Positions 52,602-60,589 of a DNA stretch of 64,000 nt are shown one piece after another; within the stretch, counting starts at the first letter, position 1; the number at the start of each line of letters is the position of its first letter. This DNA comes from VFMC01 sp046331225 (lineage in GTDB: Bacteria > Actinomycetota > Acidimicrobiia > Acidimicrobiales > Ilumatobacteraceae). The stretch is from positions 62,001 to 126,000 of the forward strand of contig JAXLRF010000006.1 in NCBI GenBank assembly GCA_046331225.1, written 5' to 3'. The position numbers and the translations under genes were made by a program. The notes below the pieces were generated by a model, which saw only the letters and a list, made by a program, of their open reading frames with translations, ran no database searches and was not told where the DNA came from.

Positions 52602-52899
52602 CCGAGGTTCGTGAGCGAGCGGGCCCGTGTCGCGTGCCCTGGCTCACGAACCTCGGTGTTCGTGAGCGACCGGGCCGGTCGAGGGACCTGTGACTCACGA
52701 ACCTCCCGGTCCGTGAGGCAGCGGTCGGGATACGAGCCCGGTGGCTCACGGTTCAACCGGACGGCTGGGCCGTGCCGTTCGCTCGAGAGCAGGGGTGACG
52801 AGGGGTTCGTGCGTGAGTGGTCCGAATGACGGACCTGTGGCTCACGAACCTGCAGATCAGTGAGCGAGTGGTCCGCAGATGGGGCCCGCTCGCTCACGG
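52601..52899. repeat. Tandem array of ~51-bp dyad units (GTGAG...CTCAC)
   Basis: At least five units between convergent genes. Each has GTGAG, a 23-28 nt interior, and CTCAC: interiors 52616-52642, 52667-52693, 52718-52744, 52818-52840, 52865-52892. Unit 1 arms are 12 bp and perfect (GAGGTTCGTGAG at 52604-52615, CTCACGAACCTC at 52643-52654). Between units, CTCACGAAC and GTTCGTGAG also pair (52643-52651 with 52658-52666). Interiors share a CGAsCGGGCC-like start, so they are part of the repeat, not independent spacers. 52760-52800 seems a decayed copy. It accounts for the whole 308-bp gap. Confidence 0.9.
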
Positions 52900-52909
52900 G
52901 GTGTTGGGG

Positions 52910-54085
52910 TCAGCTCGCGCGGACCAGCTCCGGGGCGGGATCGAGGCGGTCGACGTCGGGCCGCGCGGTGTGGATGCCGAGCGCGGCCAGCACGGGCACG
53001 AACAACAGGGCGTGGCGGAGTCCCACGGCGTCGGCGAGCACGCCGAGCAGGAGCGGACCGATCGTCACCGCCGTGCCCGAGGCGAGTGCGGTGACGAATC
53101 CGAGCGACACGGTGTCGGCCCCCTCGCGCTCGTACAGCCGCTCGACGGCCAGGGGATAGAGCGGGCCGGCACCGATGGCGACGATCGTCAACCCGGCCAC
53201 CCGCGCCCACAGGCCCGGTCCGGTCCACATGAGCAGCGTGCCGACCGCTGCGAGGGCGAAGCAGATCGATCGGGTCCAGCCACCGAACCGGCCGACGAGC
53301 GACGGCAGGGTCATCCGGCCGACGAACATGAACATCCCCCAGATGGCTCCGAGTGCGGCAGCTGCGCCGCTCGACGCGCCGCCGACCTCCTTCAGATAGG
53401 CGACCGCCCAGATGCCCACCGGGAACTCGACCAGCACGGCGTGCACGATGTGCGCCCACGGCACCCACACGTCACGGTCGCGGAACAGCGGCAGCACGCG
53501 CACCGGCTCGGCGTGGGCGTCGGGGATCGCCACGCCGCGACCGACGATCGACACGCCGACGGCGAACGCGAGCGTGATCAGCGCATAGGGCCAGCGCCAG
53601 CTGCCCCCGGCACCGATCACCGCACCGACGATCAGCGAGAAGGCGATGCCGGCCAACCCGGGCACCCCGTTGACGGCCGCGAACGCGACGCCGCGCCGGT
53701 CGCCGTGGTGGTCGGCGATGATGCCGGGCATCAGCAGCACGAGCATCGAGCAGGCCACCCCGGCCAGCGACGAGCCGAGCAGCGTGAGTGGCCAGGCATG
53801 GCCGGTGCACAGCAGCACGAGCCCCGCGGTGATCGTGACGCACGAACCCCAGAAGGCCGCCGGTCGACCGATGCGTGCGAGGAACCCCGAACCGAAGGCG
53901 CCGAGGACGAGCATGCCGACGCCGAACGCCGAGCCGTGCGCCGCGGCGATCACGCCCGAGATGCCGAGCTCGTCGCGCAGCTCACCGAGGACGATGCCGA
54001 CGCTCAGGCCGGCGACGAGCAGACAGAACGACAGCGCGCAGGTGATCGTCAACCGATCCCAGATCCCACCACGCTCGTCCTGCAC
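52910..54085 (-). CDS. MFS transporter
   Basis: A 391-residue, 12-helix major-facilitator protein. The loop 2-3 motif is seen loosely as GSGFLARIGRPAAF, and the loop 8-9 copy as GRMTLPSLVGRFGGWT. A tryptophan-rich IWAVAYLKEVGG lies in the second half. Substrate unknown. GTG 54085 is supported by TACTGT 8 nt upstream; that box overlaps a GTACCGGTAC palindrome. Confidence 0.8.
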   Translation of the reverse strand: MQDERGGIWDRLTITCALSFCLLVAGLSVGIVLGELRDELGISGVIAAAHGSAFGVGMLVLGAFGSGFLARIGRPAAFWGSCVTITAGLVLLCTGHAWPLTLLGSSLAGVACSMLVLLMPGIIADHHGDRRGVAFAAVNGVPGLAGIAFSLIVGAVIGAGGSWRWPYALITLAFAVGVSIVGRGVAIPDAHAEPVRVLPLFRDRDVWVPWAHIVHAVLVEFPVGIWAVAYLKEVGGASSGAAAALGAIWGMFMFVGRMTLPSLVGRFGGWTRSICFALAAVGTLLMWTGPGLWARVAGLTIVAIGAGPLYPLAVERLYEREGADTVSLGFVTALASGTAVTIGPLLLGVLADAVGLRHALLFVPVLAALGIHTARPDVDRLDPAPELVRAS

Positions 54086-54093
54086 GTGGATCG

Positions 54094-54099
54094 ACAGTA
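54094..54099 (-). promoter_or_regulatory. Leaderless-type -10 box (TACTGT, 8 nt to GTG) with palindrome
   Basis: Minus-strand TACTGT, 8 nt before GTG 54085. A perfect 10-bp palindrome GTACCGGTAC (54097-54106) overlaps the box, a possible small operator for the MFS gene. Confidence 0.5.
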
Positions 54100-54226
54100 C
54101 CGGTACAGACCGTCGCCGCCCGGGTCACTTCGCGCCGTGCCGACGTGACGTGCGTCCTGTCGGGCCAGCGGCCTGGCCGACGGTGCGTCGGTCGCCCGCT
54201 GCCCGGCGTTGTGGCAAGTTGGGCAG

Positions 54227-55048
54227 GTGACCGAGCACCCCGCACGTGCGCTGCTCCGTGTGGCTCCAGGCCAGTACGTCGACGAACGGACCCGGCTGGT
54301 CCGCGAGGCGAAGGCGGCGGGCGACAAGGACCTCGCGAAGGAGCTGCACGCGCTGAAGAAGCCGACGCTCGCGATGTGGGCCGTGGTGGCCGCGGGTGAC
54401 GACGCCCGGCTGATCGACGACCTGTTCGACGCGACGGCTGCGTTGGCCGATGCCCAGGCGGGCGGGGACCGCGACGCGACGGTGGCGGCCACCCGCGACC
54501 GCCGAGCCGCGGTGGAGGCGGTGACGGCCGCGGCGGTCGGCGCGCTGCGTGCGCACGACCCGTCGGCCGAGGCCCGTCGACCCGAGATCCGCACGATGGT
54601 CGACCAACTGTCGCGCCACACCGACCTGGCGGGTGCCTGGCGCGACGGCACGCTCCGGGAGCTGCCCGAGGGCGACGCGTTCGGCTTCGCAGCCTTCACG
54701 GGGCTCGAGATGGCGGCACGTCCGCCTCGCGAGCAGCCCGTGCCCAAGCAGCGCGCCCTGCGCTCGGTGCCCGACGCTCCTGCCGACACCCGACCGGTGC
54801 GCGACCTCGAGCAGGAACGAGCCGAGCGGGCCGCTCGAGCCGTGCGCGCCGCCGAGCGACGCGACGCGATCCGGTCGCGGGAGCGCACGGCGTCGGCATT
54901 GGCCGCCGCCGAGCGGCGCCTCGCGAGCGTCGAGGAGCTGTTCCGACAGGCCGAGGCCGATCTCGCCGCGGCACGGGCCGAACACGACGCGGCGGTTGCT
55001 CGCCACCAGGCCGCGGTGGCCCGCGTGGACGCCCTGGCCGACGGCTGA
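54227..55048 (+). CDS. Coiled-coil protein of unknown function
   Basis: A 273-residue soluble protein. The first ~60 residues contain RLVREAKAAGDKDLAKELHALKKPTLAMWAVV, followed by Ala/Asp-rich helices, and the last ~90 residues are an Ala/Arg/Glu coiled coil (ERAERAARAVRAAERRDAIR through EADLAAARAEHDAAVARH). No enzyme motif. GTG 54227 is chosen; a CAAGTT box 6 nt upstream is weak, and an earlier TTG at 54209 is unlikely. It precedes the NifS-like gene by 18 nt, but that gene has its own -10. Confidence 0.65.
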   Translation: MTEHPARALLRVAPGQYVDERTRLVREAKAAGDKDLAKELHALKKPTLAMWAVVAAGDDARLIDDLFDATAALADAQAGGDRDATVAATRDRRAAVEAVTAAAVGALRAHDPSAEARRPEIRTMVDQLSRHTDLAGAWRDGTLRELPEGDAFGFAAFTGLEMAARPPREQPVPKQRALRSVPDAPADTRPVRDLEQERAERAARAVRAAERRDAIRSRERTASALAAAERRLASVEELFRQAEADLAAARAEHDAAVARHQAAVARVDALADG

Positions 55049-55053
55049 TCCTC

Positions 55054-55059
55054 TAGCGT
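55054..55059 (+). promoter_or_regulatory. Leaderless-type -10 box (TAGCGT, 7 nt to GTG)
   Basis: TAGCGT, 7 nt, GTG 55067, directly behind the stop of the coiled-coil gene. Confidence 0.55.
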
Positions 55060-55066
55060 CGACGGC

Positions 55067-56599
55067 GTGCCACCGAGCGACACCTCCGACACGCGAACCG
55101 TCCCGCCGTACGAGCCCCGAGGGTTGCGTGCGGCGCACGACGACTTCGCCCGGCGGTTCCCCGGGTTCGACCCCGACGGCACGTTCGACGAGTTGCGTCG
55201 CGCCGAGTACGGCCGCCTCGACGACCAGGACCAGGTGTACCTCGACTACACCGGGGGTGGTCTGTACGCCGACAGCCAGCTGACGGGGCACCTCGACCTG
55301 CTGCGCACCCGCGTCCTCGGCAACCCCCACTCGAACAACCCCACGTCGCTGGCGATGACCGAGCTGGTCGAAGGTGCGCGCCGCGCGGTGCTCGAGCACT
55401 TCGGTGCCGACGAGCACGTATGCATCTTCACGCCCAACGCGAGCGGCGCGCTCAAGCTGGTGGGCGAGTCGTACCCGTTCGGACCCGGTGGCCGCTACGC
55501 GCTCACGTTCGACAACCACAACTCGGTGAACGGCATCCGCGAGTTCGCGCGTCGAGCGGGCGCCGAGGTCGACTACGTGCCGGTCACGCGCGACGAGCTC
55601 CGCATCGACCGGGCGGCGCTCGACCGCACGCTCGCCTCGGCCGACCCGACGGCGGCCAACCTGTTCGCTTTCCCCGCGCAGTCGAACTACTCGGGCGTGC
55701 AACACCCGCTCGGTCTGATCGACGAAGCGCACGCCGCCGGCTGGGACGTGTTGCTCGACGCCGCGGCGTTCGCACCGAGCAACCGGCTCGATCTGAGCGA
55801 GGTGCGAGCCGACTTCGTGAGCCTGTCGTTCTACAAGATGTTCGGGTACCCGACGGGCCTCGGCTGCCTGCTCGCGCGTCGCGACGCGCTCGCCAGGTTG
55901 CGCCGCCCGTGGTTCGCCGGCGGCACGATCACGATCGCCTCGGTGCAAGGCGCCTCCGGTGACGTGCCGGGCCACTATCTGCACGAGGGCGAGGCGGGGT
56001 TCGAGGACGGCACGGTCGACTACCTGAACATCCCCGGCGTCGAGATCGGCCTGCGGCACCTCGACCGGCTCGGCATCGACCGCATCCACGAGCGCGTGTC
56101 GTGCCTGACCGCGTGGTTGCTCGACGCCCTGACGGGTCTGCGTCACGCCAACGGCGCGCCGGTCGTGCAGGTGTTCGGGCCCGGCACCATGGAGGCCCGG
56201 GGCGGCACGATCACCCTGCTGATGCGCGATCCCGACGGTCGGCCGATCGACGACCGTCGTGTGGAGGAGCTCGCCAATCGGGTCGGCATCTCGTTGCGCA
56301 CCGGCTGCTTCTGCAACCCCGGCGCGGGCGAGGTCGCGCACGGGCTCACCGTCGTGGAGATGCGCCAGTGGTTCGGGCGCGAGCAGGCGGTGTCGTTCCT
56401 CGAGCTGCGCTCGGAGATGCTCGCCTCGATGGATCTGCTGGTGTCGGCGGTGCGCGTGTCGGTGGGCCTCGCGACCAACTTCACCGACGTGTTCCGGCTG
56501 ATGTGTTTCGTGCAGGGCTTCGTCGACCGGACGGTCGACGACATCGGCCGCGTCGAGTTCGTCAGCGACAACTGCCGCATCGTGCGCGACAGCGCCTGA
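55067..56599 (+). CDS. Class V PLP enzyme resembling molybdenum cofactor sulfurase
   Basis: A 510-residue aminotransferase-V fold protein. VYLDYTGGGLYADSQ, NPHSNNPTS, FTPNASGALKLVGE, LLDAAAFAPSNRLDL, SFYKMFGYPTGLGCLL (PLP Lys257) and SLRTGCFCNPGAGE (Cys414, Cys416) follow the N-terminal domain of eukaryotic MoCo sulfurase closely. That enzyme takes sulfur from cysteine to form the Mo=S ligand of xanthine dehydrogenase. The C-terminal MOSC domain is absent. Such activity would mature the molybdenum enzyme at 33554; ordinary cysteine desulfurase or lyase activity is the alternative. Confidence 0.8.
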   Translation: MPPSDTSDTRTVPPYEPRGLRAAHDDFARRFPGFDPDGTFDELRRAEYGRLDDQDQVYLDYTGGGLYADSQLTGHLDLLRTRVLGNPHSNNPTSLAMTELVEGARRAVLEHFGADEHVCIFTPNASGALKLVGESYPFGPGGRYALTFDNHNSVNGIREFARRAGAEVDYVPVTRDELRIDRAALDRTLASADPTAANLFAFPAQSNYSGVQHPLGLIDEAHAAGWDVLLDAAAFAPSNRLDLSEVRADFVSLSFYKMFGYPTGLGCLLARRDALARLRRPWFAGGTITIASVQGASGDVPGHYLHEGEAGFEDGTVDYLNIPGVEIGLRHLDRLGIDRIHERVSCLTAWLLDALTGLRHANGAPVVQVFGPGTMEARGGTITLLMRDPDGRPIDDRRVEELANRVGISLRTGCFCNPGAGEVAHGLTVVEMRQWFGREQAVSFLELRSEMLASMDLLVSAVRVSVGLATNFTDVFRLMCFVQGFVDRTVDDIGRVEFVSDNCRIVRDSA

Positions 56600-56600
56600 C

Positions 56601-56622
56601 AGCAGCCGGGCGCGTGGCTGCT
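56601..56622. terminator. Hairpin between convergent genes
   Basis: AGCAGCC and GGCTGCT pair across an 8-nt loop in the 22-bp gap between the NifS-like gene and the acyl-CoA ligase gene, reaching into the latter's stop codon. Likely a bidirectional terminator. Confidence 0.55.
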
Positions 56623-58175
56623 CAGATCGTGCGGCCGGCGCCCTTCCAGTACTCGTCCTTCAGCAGGCGCTTGTAGAGCTTGCCGGTCGGATGGCGGGGC
56701 AACTCTTCGCGGAAGTCGACGGTGCGCGGGCACTTCACGTCGGCGAGCTCACTGCGGCAGAACGCGATGAGCTCCTTCGCGAGCGCAGCGGCCTCGTCGT
56801 CGCTCGCGGGCATGGTGACGGGCTGGACGACGGCCTTGACCTCCTCGCCGAAGTCGTCGTTGGGCACGCCGAACACGGCGACGTCGACCACCTTGGGGTG
56901 GGTGACGAGGACGTTCTCGGCCTCCTGCGGATAGATGTTCACCCCACCGGAGATGATCATGTAGGCCTTGCGGTCGGTGAGGTACAGGAAGTTGTCGTCG
57001 TCGAGGTAGCCGACGTCGCCGAGCGTGCTCCAGCCCTTCGGGTGACGCGACGACGCCGTCTTCTCGGCGTCGTTGTGGTACTCGAACTGGGCGCCGCCCT
57101 CGAAGTAGATGGTGCCGCTCTCGTAGTGCGGCACCTCCTCGCCGTCGTCACCGACGATGTGGACGACACAGCCGATGGGCGTGCCGACCGTGCCCGGGTG
57201 CGCGAGCCACATGTCGCTGTTGCAGTACACGAAGCCGTTGCCCTCGGTGCCCGCGTAGTACTCGTGGATGATCGGGCCGAACCACTCGATCATCTGCTTC
57301 TTCACCGGGATCGGGCACGGTGCTGCGGCGTGGATGACGCACTGCAGCGACGACACGTCGTACGTGGTGCGCACGTGCTCGGGCAGCTTGAGCATGCGGA
57401 CGAACATGGTGGGCACGACCTGGCTGTGCGTGACCTTGTGGCGGTCGACGAGCGCGAGGTACTGCTCGGCGTCGAAGTGCTCCATCGCCACCACGGTCGA
57501 GCCGACGGCTTGTGCGCCCATCGAGAAGCGCAGCGGGGCCGCGTGGTAGAGCGGCGCGGGGGAGAGGTAGCTGCTGTCGGACGTGAAGCCGAAGAGCATC
57601 CCGAGCGTGCCGGCCACGCCGGCCGGGGTCTCGTCGAGCGGTGTGTTGGGGAAGGCCTTGGTGACGCCCTTCGGCTTGCCGGTGGTGCCCGAGCTGTAGA
57701 GCATGTCGATGCCGGCGATGCGCTGCTCGGGCAGCGGCGTGGGATCCTGCGCCTCGACGGCGGCCTCGTAGCTCTCGTGGCCGTCGATCGTGCCGTCGAT
57801 CATCAGGCGGAGACCGATGTCGGGCGTGTCGGCGACGATCTCCGCGGCCTGGTCGGCCTTGTACTTCGAGGTGATGAACACCTTGGCCGCGCAGTCGTTG
57901 AGGATGTAGCTGAGCTCGTGGCTGGTGAGCCGGCTCGAGCACGCGGTGTAGACGGCACCGGCGTAGTGGCAGCCCCAGAGCACCTCGAAGTAGCGGTCGT
58001 GGTTCTCCATGCAGATGCCGACGTGATCGCCCGGCTGCACGCCCGCAGCGCGCAGCACCCGGCTCAGCCGGTTGGCGGCGGCGTCGAGCTCGGCGAAGGT
58101 CTGGGTGAACCCCGAGCCCCCCATGACGACGGCGAGCTTGTCGGGCGTGGTGGAGACGTGAGCGCCTGGGTACAT
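56622..58175 (-). CDS. Acyl-CoA synthetase/AMP-dependent ligase
   Basis: A 517-residue adenylating enzyme. MLYSSGTTGKPKGVTK is the P-loop, EYYAGTEGNGF the A5 motif, GWSTLGDVGYLDDDNFLYLTDR the A7/A8 hinge (starting GWSTLGD), and PRHPTGKLYKRLL carries the catalytic-type Lys. It activates a carboxylic acid as acyl-AMP then acyl-CoA; chain length is not readable. TACGGT lies 8 nt before ATG 58175. Confidence 0.9.
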   Translation of the reverse strand: MYPGAHVSTTPDKLAVVMGGSGFTQTFAELDAAANRLSRVLRAAGVQPGDHVGICMENHDRYFEVLWGCHYAGAVYTACSSRLTSHELSYILNDCAAKVFITSKYKADQAAEIVADTPDIGLRLMIDGTIDGHESYEAAVEAQDPTPLPEQRIAGIDMLYSSGTTGKPKGVTKAFPNTPLDETPAGVAGTLGMLFGFTSDSSYLSPAPLYHAAPLRFSMGAQAVGSTVVAMEHFDAEQYLALVDRHKVTHSQVVPTMFVRMLKLPEHVRTTYDVSSLQCVIHAAAPCPIPVKKQMIEWFGPIIHEYYAGTEGNGFVYCNSDMWLAHPGTVGTPIGCVVHIVGDDGEEVPHYESGTIYFEGGAQFEYHNDAEKTASSRHPKGWSTLGDVGYLDDDNFLYLTDRKAYMIISGGVNIYPQEAENVLVTHPKVVDVAVFGVPNDDFGEEVKAVVQPVTMPASDDEAAALAKELIAFCRSELADVKCPRTVDFREELPRHPTGKLYKRLLKDEYWKGAGRTI

Positions 58176-58183
58176 GTCGGGGC

Positions 58184-58189
58184 ACCGTA
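58184..58189 (-). promoter_or_regulatory. Leaderless-type -10 box (TACGGT, 8 nt to ATG)
   Basis: Minus-strand TACGGT, 8 nt before ATG 58175. Only 8 bp lie between it and the divergent box at 58198, too little for separate -35 elements. Confidence 0.6.
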
Positions 58190-58197
58190 CTCGACGG

Positions 58198-58203
58198 TAC
58201 GTT
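58198..58203 (+). promoter_or_regulatory. Leaderless-type -10 box (TACGTT, 6 nt to ATG)
   Basis: TACGTT, 6 nt, ATG 58210; divergent from the acyl-CoA ligase box in a 34-bp intergenic gap. Confidence 0.55.
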
Positions 58204-58209
58204 GAGCCC

Positions 58210-58875
58210 ATGGATCCGGCCGCCGCGTTCGCGGCCCTCGTCAGCGGTCCGCCGACCGCGCTGCGACTCGACCGCGCGTGTGCCCTGTTGGCGGCCGCGT
58301 TCACGGGACGCGACCGCACCGACGAGGTGCTCGAACGCCTCGACGCACTGGCCGCGCTGGTGGAGGATCGCTCGCTCGCCGGCGTGCTCGGTGTGATGCG
58401 GGGCCGGCTTCGTGGCAACCGGGACGACTACTACGACCCGCGCAACTCGTTCCTCGACGAGGTGCTCGAACGCGGGCTCGGGCTGCCGATCACCCTGTCG
58501 GTGGTGGCGATCGAGATCGGCCGACGCGTCGGCGTGCCGGTGGTGGGTGTCGGGTTACCGAGCCACTTCATGGTGCGCGAGGCCGGACGCGAGGTGTACG
58601 GCGACCCGTTCGGTGACGGCGCGATGTACGACCGCTCGGGCGTGGTGGCGGCGTGGCACCGACTGGTGGGCGAAGGGCACGCGTTCGACGAGCTGCACCT
58701 GGCGCCGGTCACCGAGCGCGTGCTGCTCATCCGGATGCTCAACAACCTGCGTGGCGTGTATCTGCGCACGCACGACCCGCGTGGCATGTACGCGTTGGCG
58801 GTGATGCGCGGCGGGTTCGCCGAGCTGGCCCACGAGGCCGGCGATCACGCCCAGTGGGTGCGCCACCTGAACTGA
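58210..58875 (+). CDS. SirB1-family transglutaminase-like protein
   Basis: A 221-residue protein of the SirB1/YchA family. YYDPRNSFLDEVLERGLGLPITLSVVAIEIGRRVGVPVVGVGLPSHFMVR (starting YYDPRNSF) is the family core, and RMLNNLRGVYL follows near residue 180. These proteins have a transglutaminase-like fold but usually lack the catalytic Cys, as here. Cellular role is unknown. A perfect 9-bp hairpin lies 24 nt after the stop. Confidence 0.75.
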   Translation: MDPAAAFAALVSGPPTALRLDRACALLAAAFTGRDRTDEVLERLDALAALVEDRSLAGVLGVMRGRLRGNRDDYYDPRNSFLDEVLERGLGLPITLSVVAIEIGRRVGVPVVGVGLPSHFMVREAGREVYGDPFGDGAMYDRSGVVAAWHRLVGEGHAFDELHLAPVTERVLLIRMLNNLRGVYLRTHDPRGMYALAVMRGGFAELAHEAGDHAQWVRHLN

Positions 58876-58899
58876 CCGTCCGGATCCGGCCAGGGTCGA

Positions 58900-58921
58900 A
58901 GGTCCCGACGCATCGGGACCT
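58900..58921 (+). terminator. Terminator-type hairpin after the SirB1 gene
   Basis: AGGTCCCGA and TCGGGACCT form a perfect 9-bp stem with a CGCA loop (58909-58912). No U tract. It separates the SirB1 gene from the palindrome and promoter of the diiron operon. Confidence 0.65.
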
Positions 58922-58937
58922 GGGGGCCTGCCACCGC

Positions 58938-58964
58938 TGAGACGTTTCGACTCGAATCGTCTCA
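58938..58964. promoter_or_regulatory. 27-bp near-perfect palindrome upstream of the diiron operon
   Basis: TGAGACGTTTCGA, one central C, TCGAATCGTCTCA: 12 of 13 positions pair. It ends 41 bp before ATG 59006 and covers the place where the -35 should be if TAGGGG at 58974 acts as -10. Probably the binding site of a dimeric regulator of the operon. Confidence 0.65.
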
Positions 58965-59005
58965 ATCCGCTGGTAGGGGCCGGCGGGCATGGGAGGTCCA
59001 CGGTC

Positions 59006-60115
59006 ATGACCGTCACGGAGCCTGCAGCCGCGAGCACTCGCGACTACGACTCGTTGCCGAGCACGTCACCGCTCGGCGCGCCACTCGATTGGATGTGGCT
59101 CAAGGGTGCGAAGAGCGAATGGGGGGTACGGCCGAAGATCGGGCCGCGCGGCCTGACGATGCTCGACATCGCCGTCAACTCGTACGGCGACGTGCCCGAC
59201 CACCCGACGCACCGGTCGATGGCACCGCGCGGCGCCGACGTCGATCCCGACACGCCCGACATGGGCTACATCCTCAACAACAAGACCGACGTCTGGGCCG
59301 AGAACGTCACCGAGCTCTACGAGGAGGCCGTCGCCCGCCAGTGGAGCGCCACGCGCGACATCCCGTGGGCCGAGCTGCCCGACCTGCCCGACGACATCGA
59401 GCACGCGATGTGCCAGGTGTGCACCACGCTCACCGAGGTCGAGATGATCGCCGCCGATCTGCCCGCCAAGTGGATGTGGCGGATGAACCACGACTTCATC
59501 GAAGCGAAGATGTTCCTCTGCACCCAGATCATGGACGAGGCACGTCACGCAGAAGTGTTCCGGAAGCGGGCGCTCGCCAACGGCGGTGGTCTGCTCATGT
59601 CCCGCGGTTCGAGCGAGGGCCTGCTCCGGACGATCCTCGAGGCCAAGACCTACCACCAGGCGACGGCGCTGATGCACCTGCTCGGTGAGGGGTTCATCCT
59701 CGACATCTTCCGCATGGGCGAGCTGATCGCCCCCTCGCCGGTCGAGAAGCGCATGTTCCGCATGGCGATGCAGGACGAGGCCCGTCACGTGGCCTACGGC
59801 ACGATGCACATCCGCTATGCGGTCGAGCACGACCCGGACATCGCCGAGGAGATCCACGAGGCCCTCGACCACGGCGAGGTGGTGCTCACCCAGTTCGGCA
59901 CCAACCAGGACTTCGGCACGGCGCTCGCGGTGCTGCTCGGCGGCGGCGTCGACCATGTCGAGAGCAAGGGCTTCGCCCTGCAGGCCGAGATGCAGCGCAA
60001 GCAGTTCACCTCGTACCTGGCCCGCTGCGAGCGGGCGGGCATCAGCCGGCTCGAGCGCACGAAGCTGCCGCTCGACCTGCTCGGCATCGACCCGGCCACC
60101 GTGCTGGCCAACTGA
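59006..60115 (+). CDS. Ferritin-like diiron oxygenase/oxidase-type protein
   Basis: A 369-residue helical protein with a complete two-iron ligand set: Glu144 or Glu146, DEARH with Glu178 and His181, Glu228, and a second DEARH with Glu258 and His261. The ~32- and 30-residue spacings match R2-like/AurF-like diiron proteins. It would activate oxygen at a carboxylate-bridged diiron site; substrate unknown. It is a typical leadered gene (GGGAGG 9 nt before ATG), first of five genes also encoding an SCP2-like protein, ferredoxin and flavin reductase, which could carry substrate and electrons. Confidence 0.8.
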   Translation: MTVTEPAAASTRDYDSLPSTSPLGAPLDWMWLKGAKSEWGVRPKIGPRGLTMLDIAVNSYGDVPDHPTHRSMAPRGADVDPDTPDMGYILNNKTDVWAENVTELYEEAVARQWSATRDIPWAELPDLPDDIEHAMCQVCTTLTEVEMIAADLPAKWMWRMNHDFIEAKMFLCTQIMDEARHAEVFRKRALANGGGLLMSRGSSEGLLRTILEAKTYHQATALMHLLGEGFILDIFRMGELIAPSPVEKRMFRMAMQDEARHVAYGTMHIRYAVEHDPDIAEEIHEALDHGEVVLTQFGTNQDFGTALAVLLGGGVDHVESKGFALQAEMQRKQFTSYLARCERAGISRLERTKLPLDLLGIDPATVLAN

Positions 60116-60129
60116 TCGGAGCGACGACC

Positions 60130-60576
60130 ATGACGATCGACATCACCGACATCTCGCTCTACCGGGCGATGGCGGACGAGCTGAACGCTCATCCGGAGAA
60201 GTTCACCGTGCTCGGCGAGTGCGACATGGTGCTGGCACTCGTGATGCGCGCCGACGGCGGCGACTTCGCCGTCCGGATCCGCTTCGAAGGGCTGCGCTGC
60301 GAGGCCGCCGACGAGGTCGACGCCGCCGAGGCGTCGCTCGCCGACTACTACCTCGACGGCCCGCTGCCGAAGTGGCAGGCGATGTTCGACGACATCGTGG
60401 CCAACGGTGCGGCCAGCGGCCGGCTGACGATCAACAGCCTCGCGCTGTTGGCCACCTCGACCGACGACATCCGGCTGCGCGGCGACGACCCGATGGGCAC
60501 CGACAAGTTCAGCCGCTTCAACCAGACCCTGCAGGAATACCTCGACGGCGCGGCCCGCGTGGCCGTGGCCGCGTGA
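60130..60576 (+). CDS. SCP2-like small protein
   Basis: A 148-residue alpha/beta protein. LALVMRADGGDFAVRIRFEGLRCE as paired strands, then YYLDGPLPKWQAMFDDIVANGAASGRLTINSLAL (starting YYLDGP) as helix plus strand, resembles sterol-carrier-protein-2 domains that hold a hydrophobic ligand. The assignment is by pattern only. GGAG is 8 nt upstream and the gap to the diiron gene is 14 nt. It might present a lipid or CoA-type substrate to the diiron protein. Confidence 0.55.
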   Translation: MTIDITDISLYRAMADELNAHPEKFTVLGECDMVLALVMRADGGDFAVRIRFEGLRCEAADEVDAAEASLADYYLDGPLPKWQAMFDDIVANGAASGRLTINSLALLATSTDDIRLRGDDPMGTDKFSRFNQTLQEYLDGAARVAVAA

Positions 60577-60589
60577 ACGGGAGCCACCG

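Noticed and set aside
52611..52829. Open frames running through the repeat array (repeated VSERAR/RTSV-like peptides on both strands)
   Set aside because: A 51-bp period is 17 codons, so any frame without a stop in one unit stays open through all; no start signal, no codon bias, and several frames are open at once.
52601..52899. The array read as a CRISPR locus (about 24-bp palindromic repeats, about 27-bp spacers)
   Set aside because: The would-be spacers share the same start (CGAsCGGGCC-like) and partly the same end (CCTGTGG), so they are diverged copies of one unit; the repeats themselves vary, unit length is irregular after the third copy, and no cas gene is in the window.
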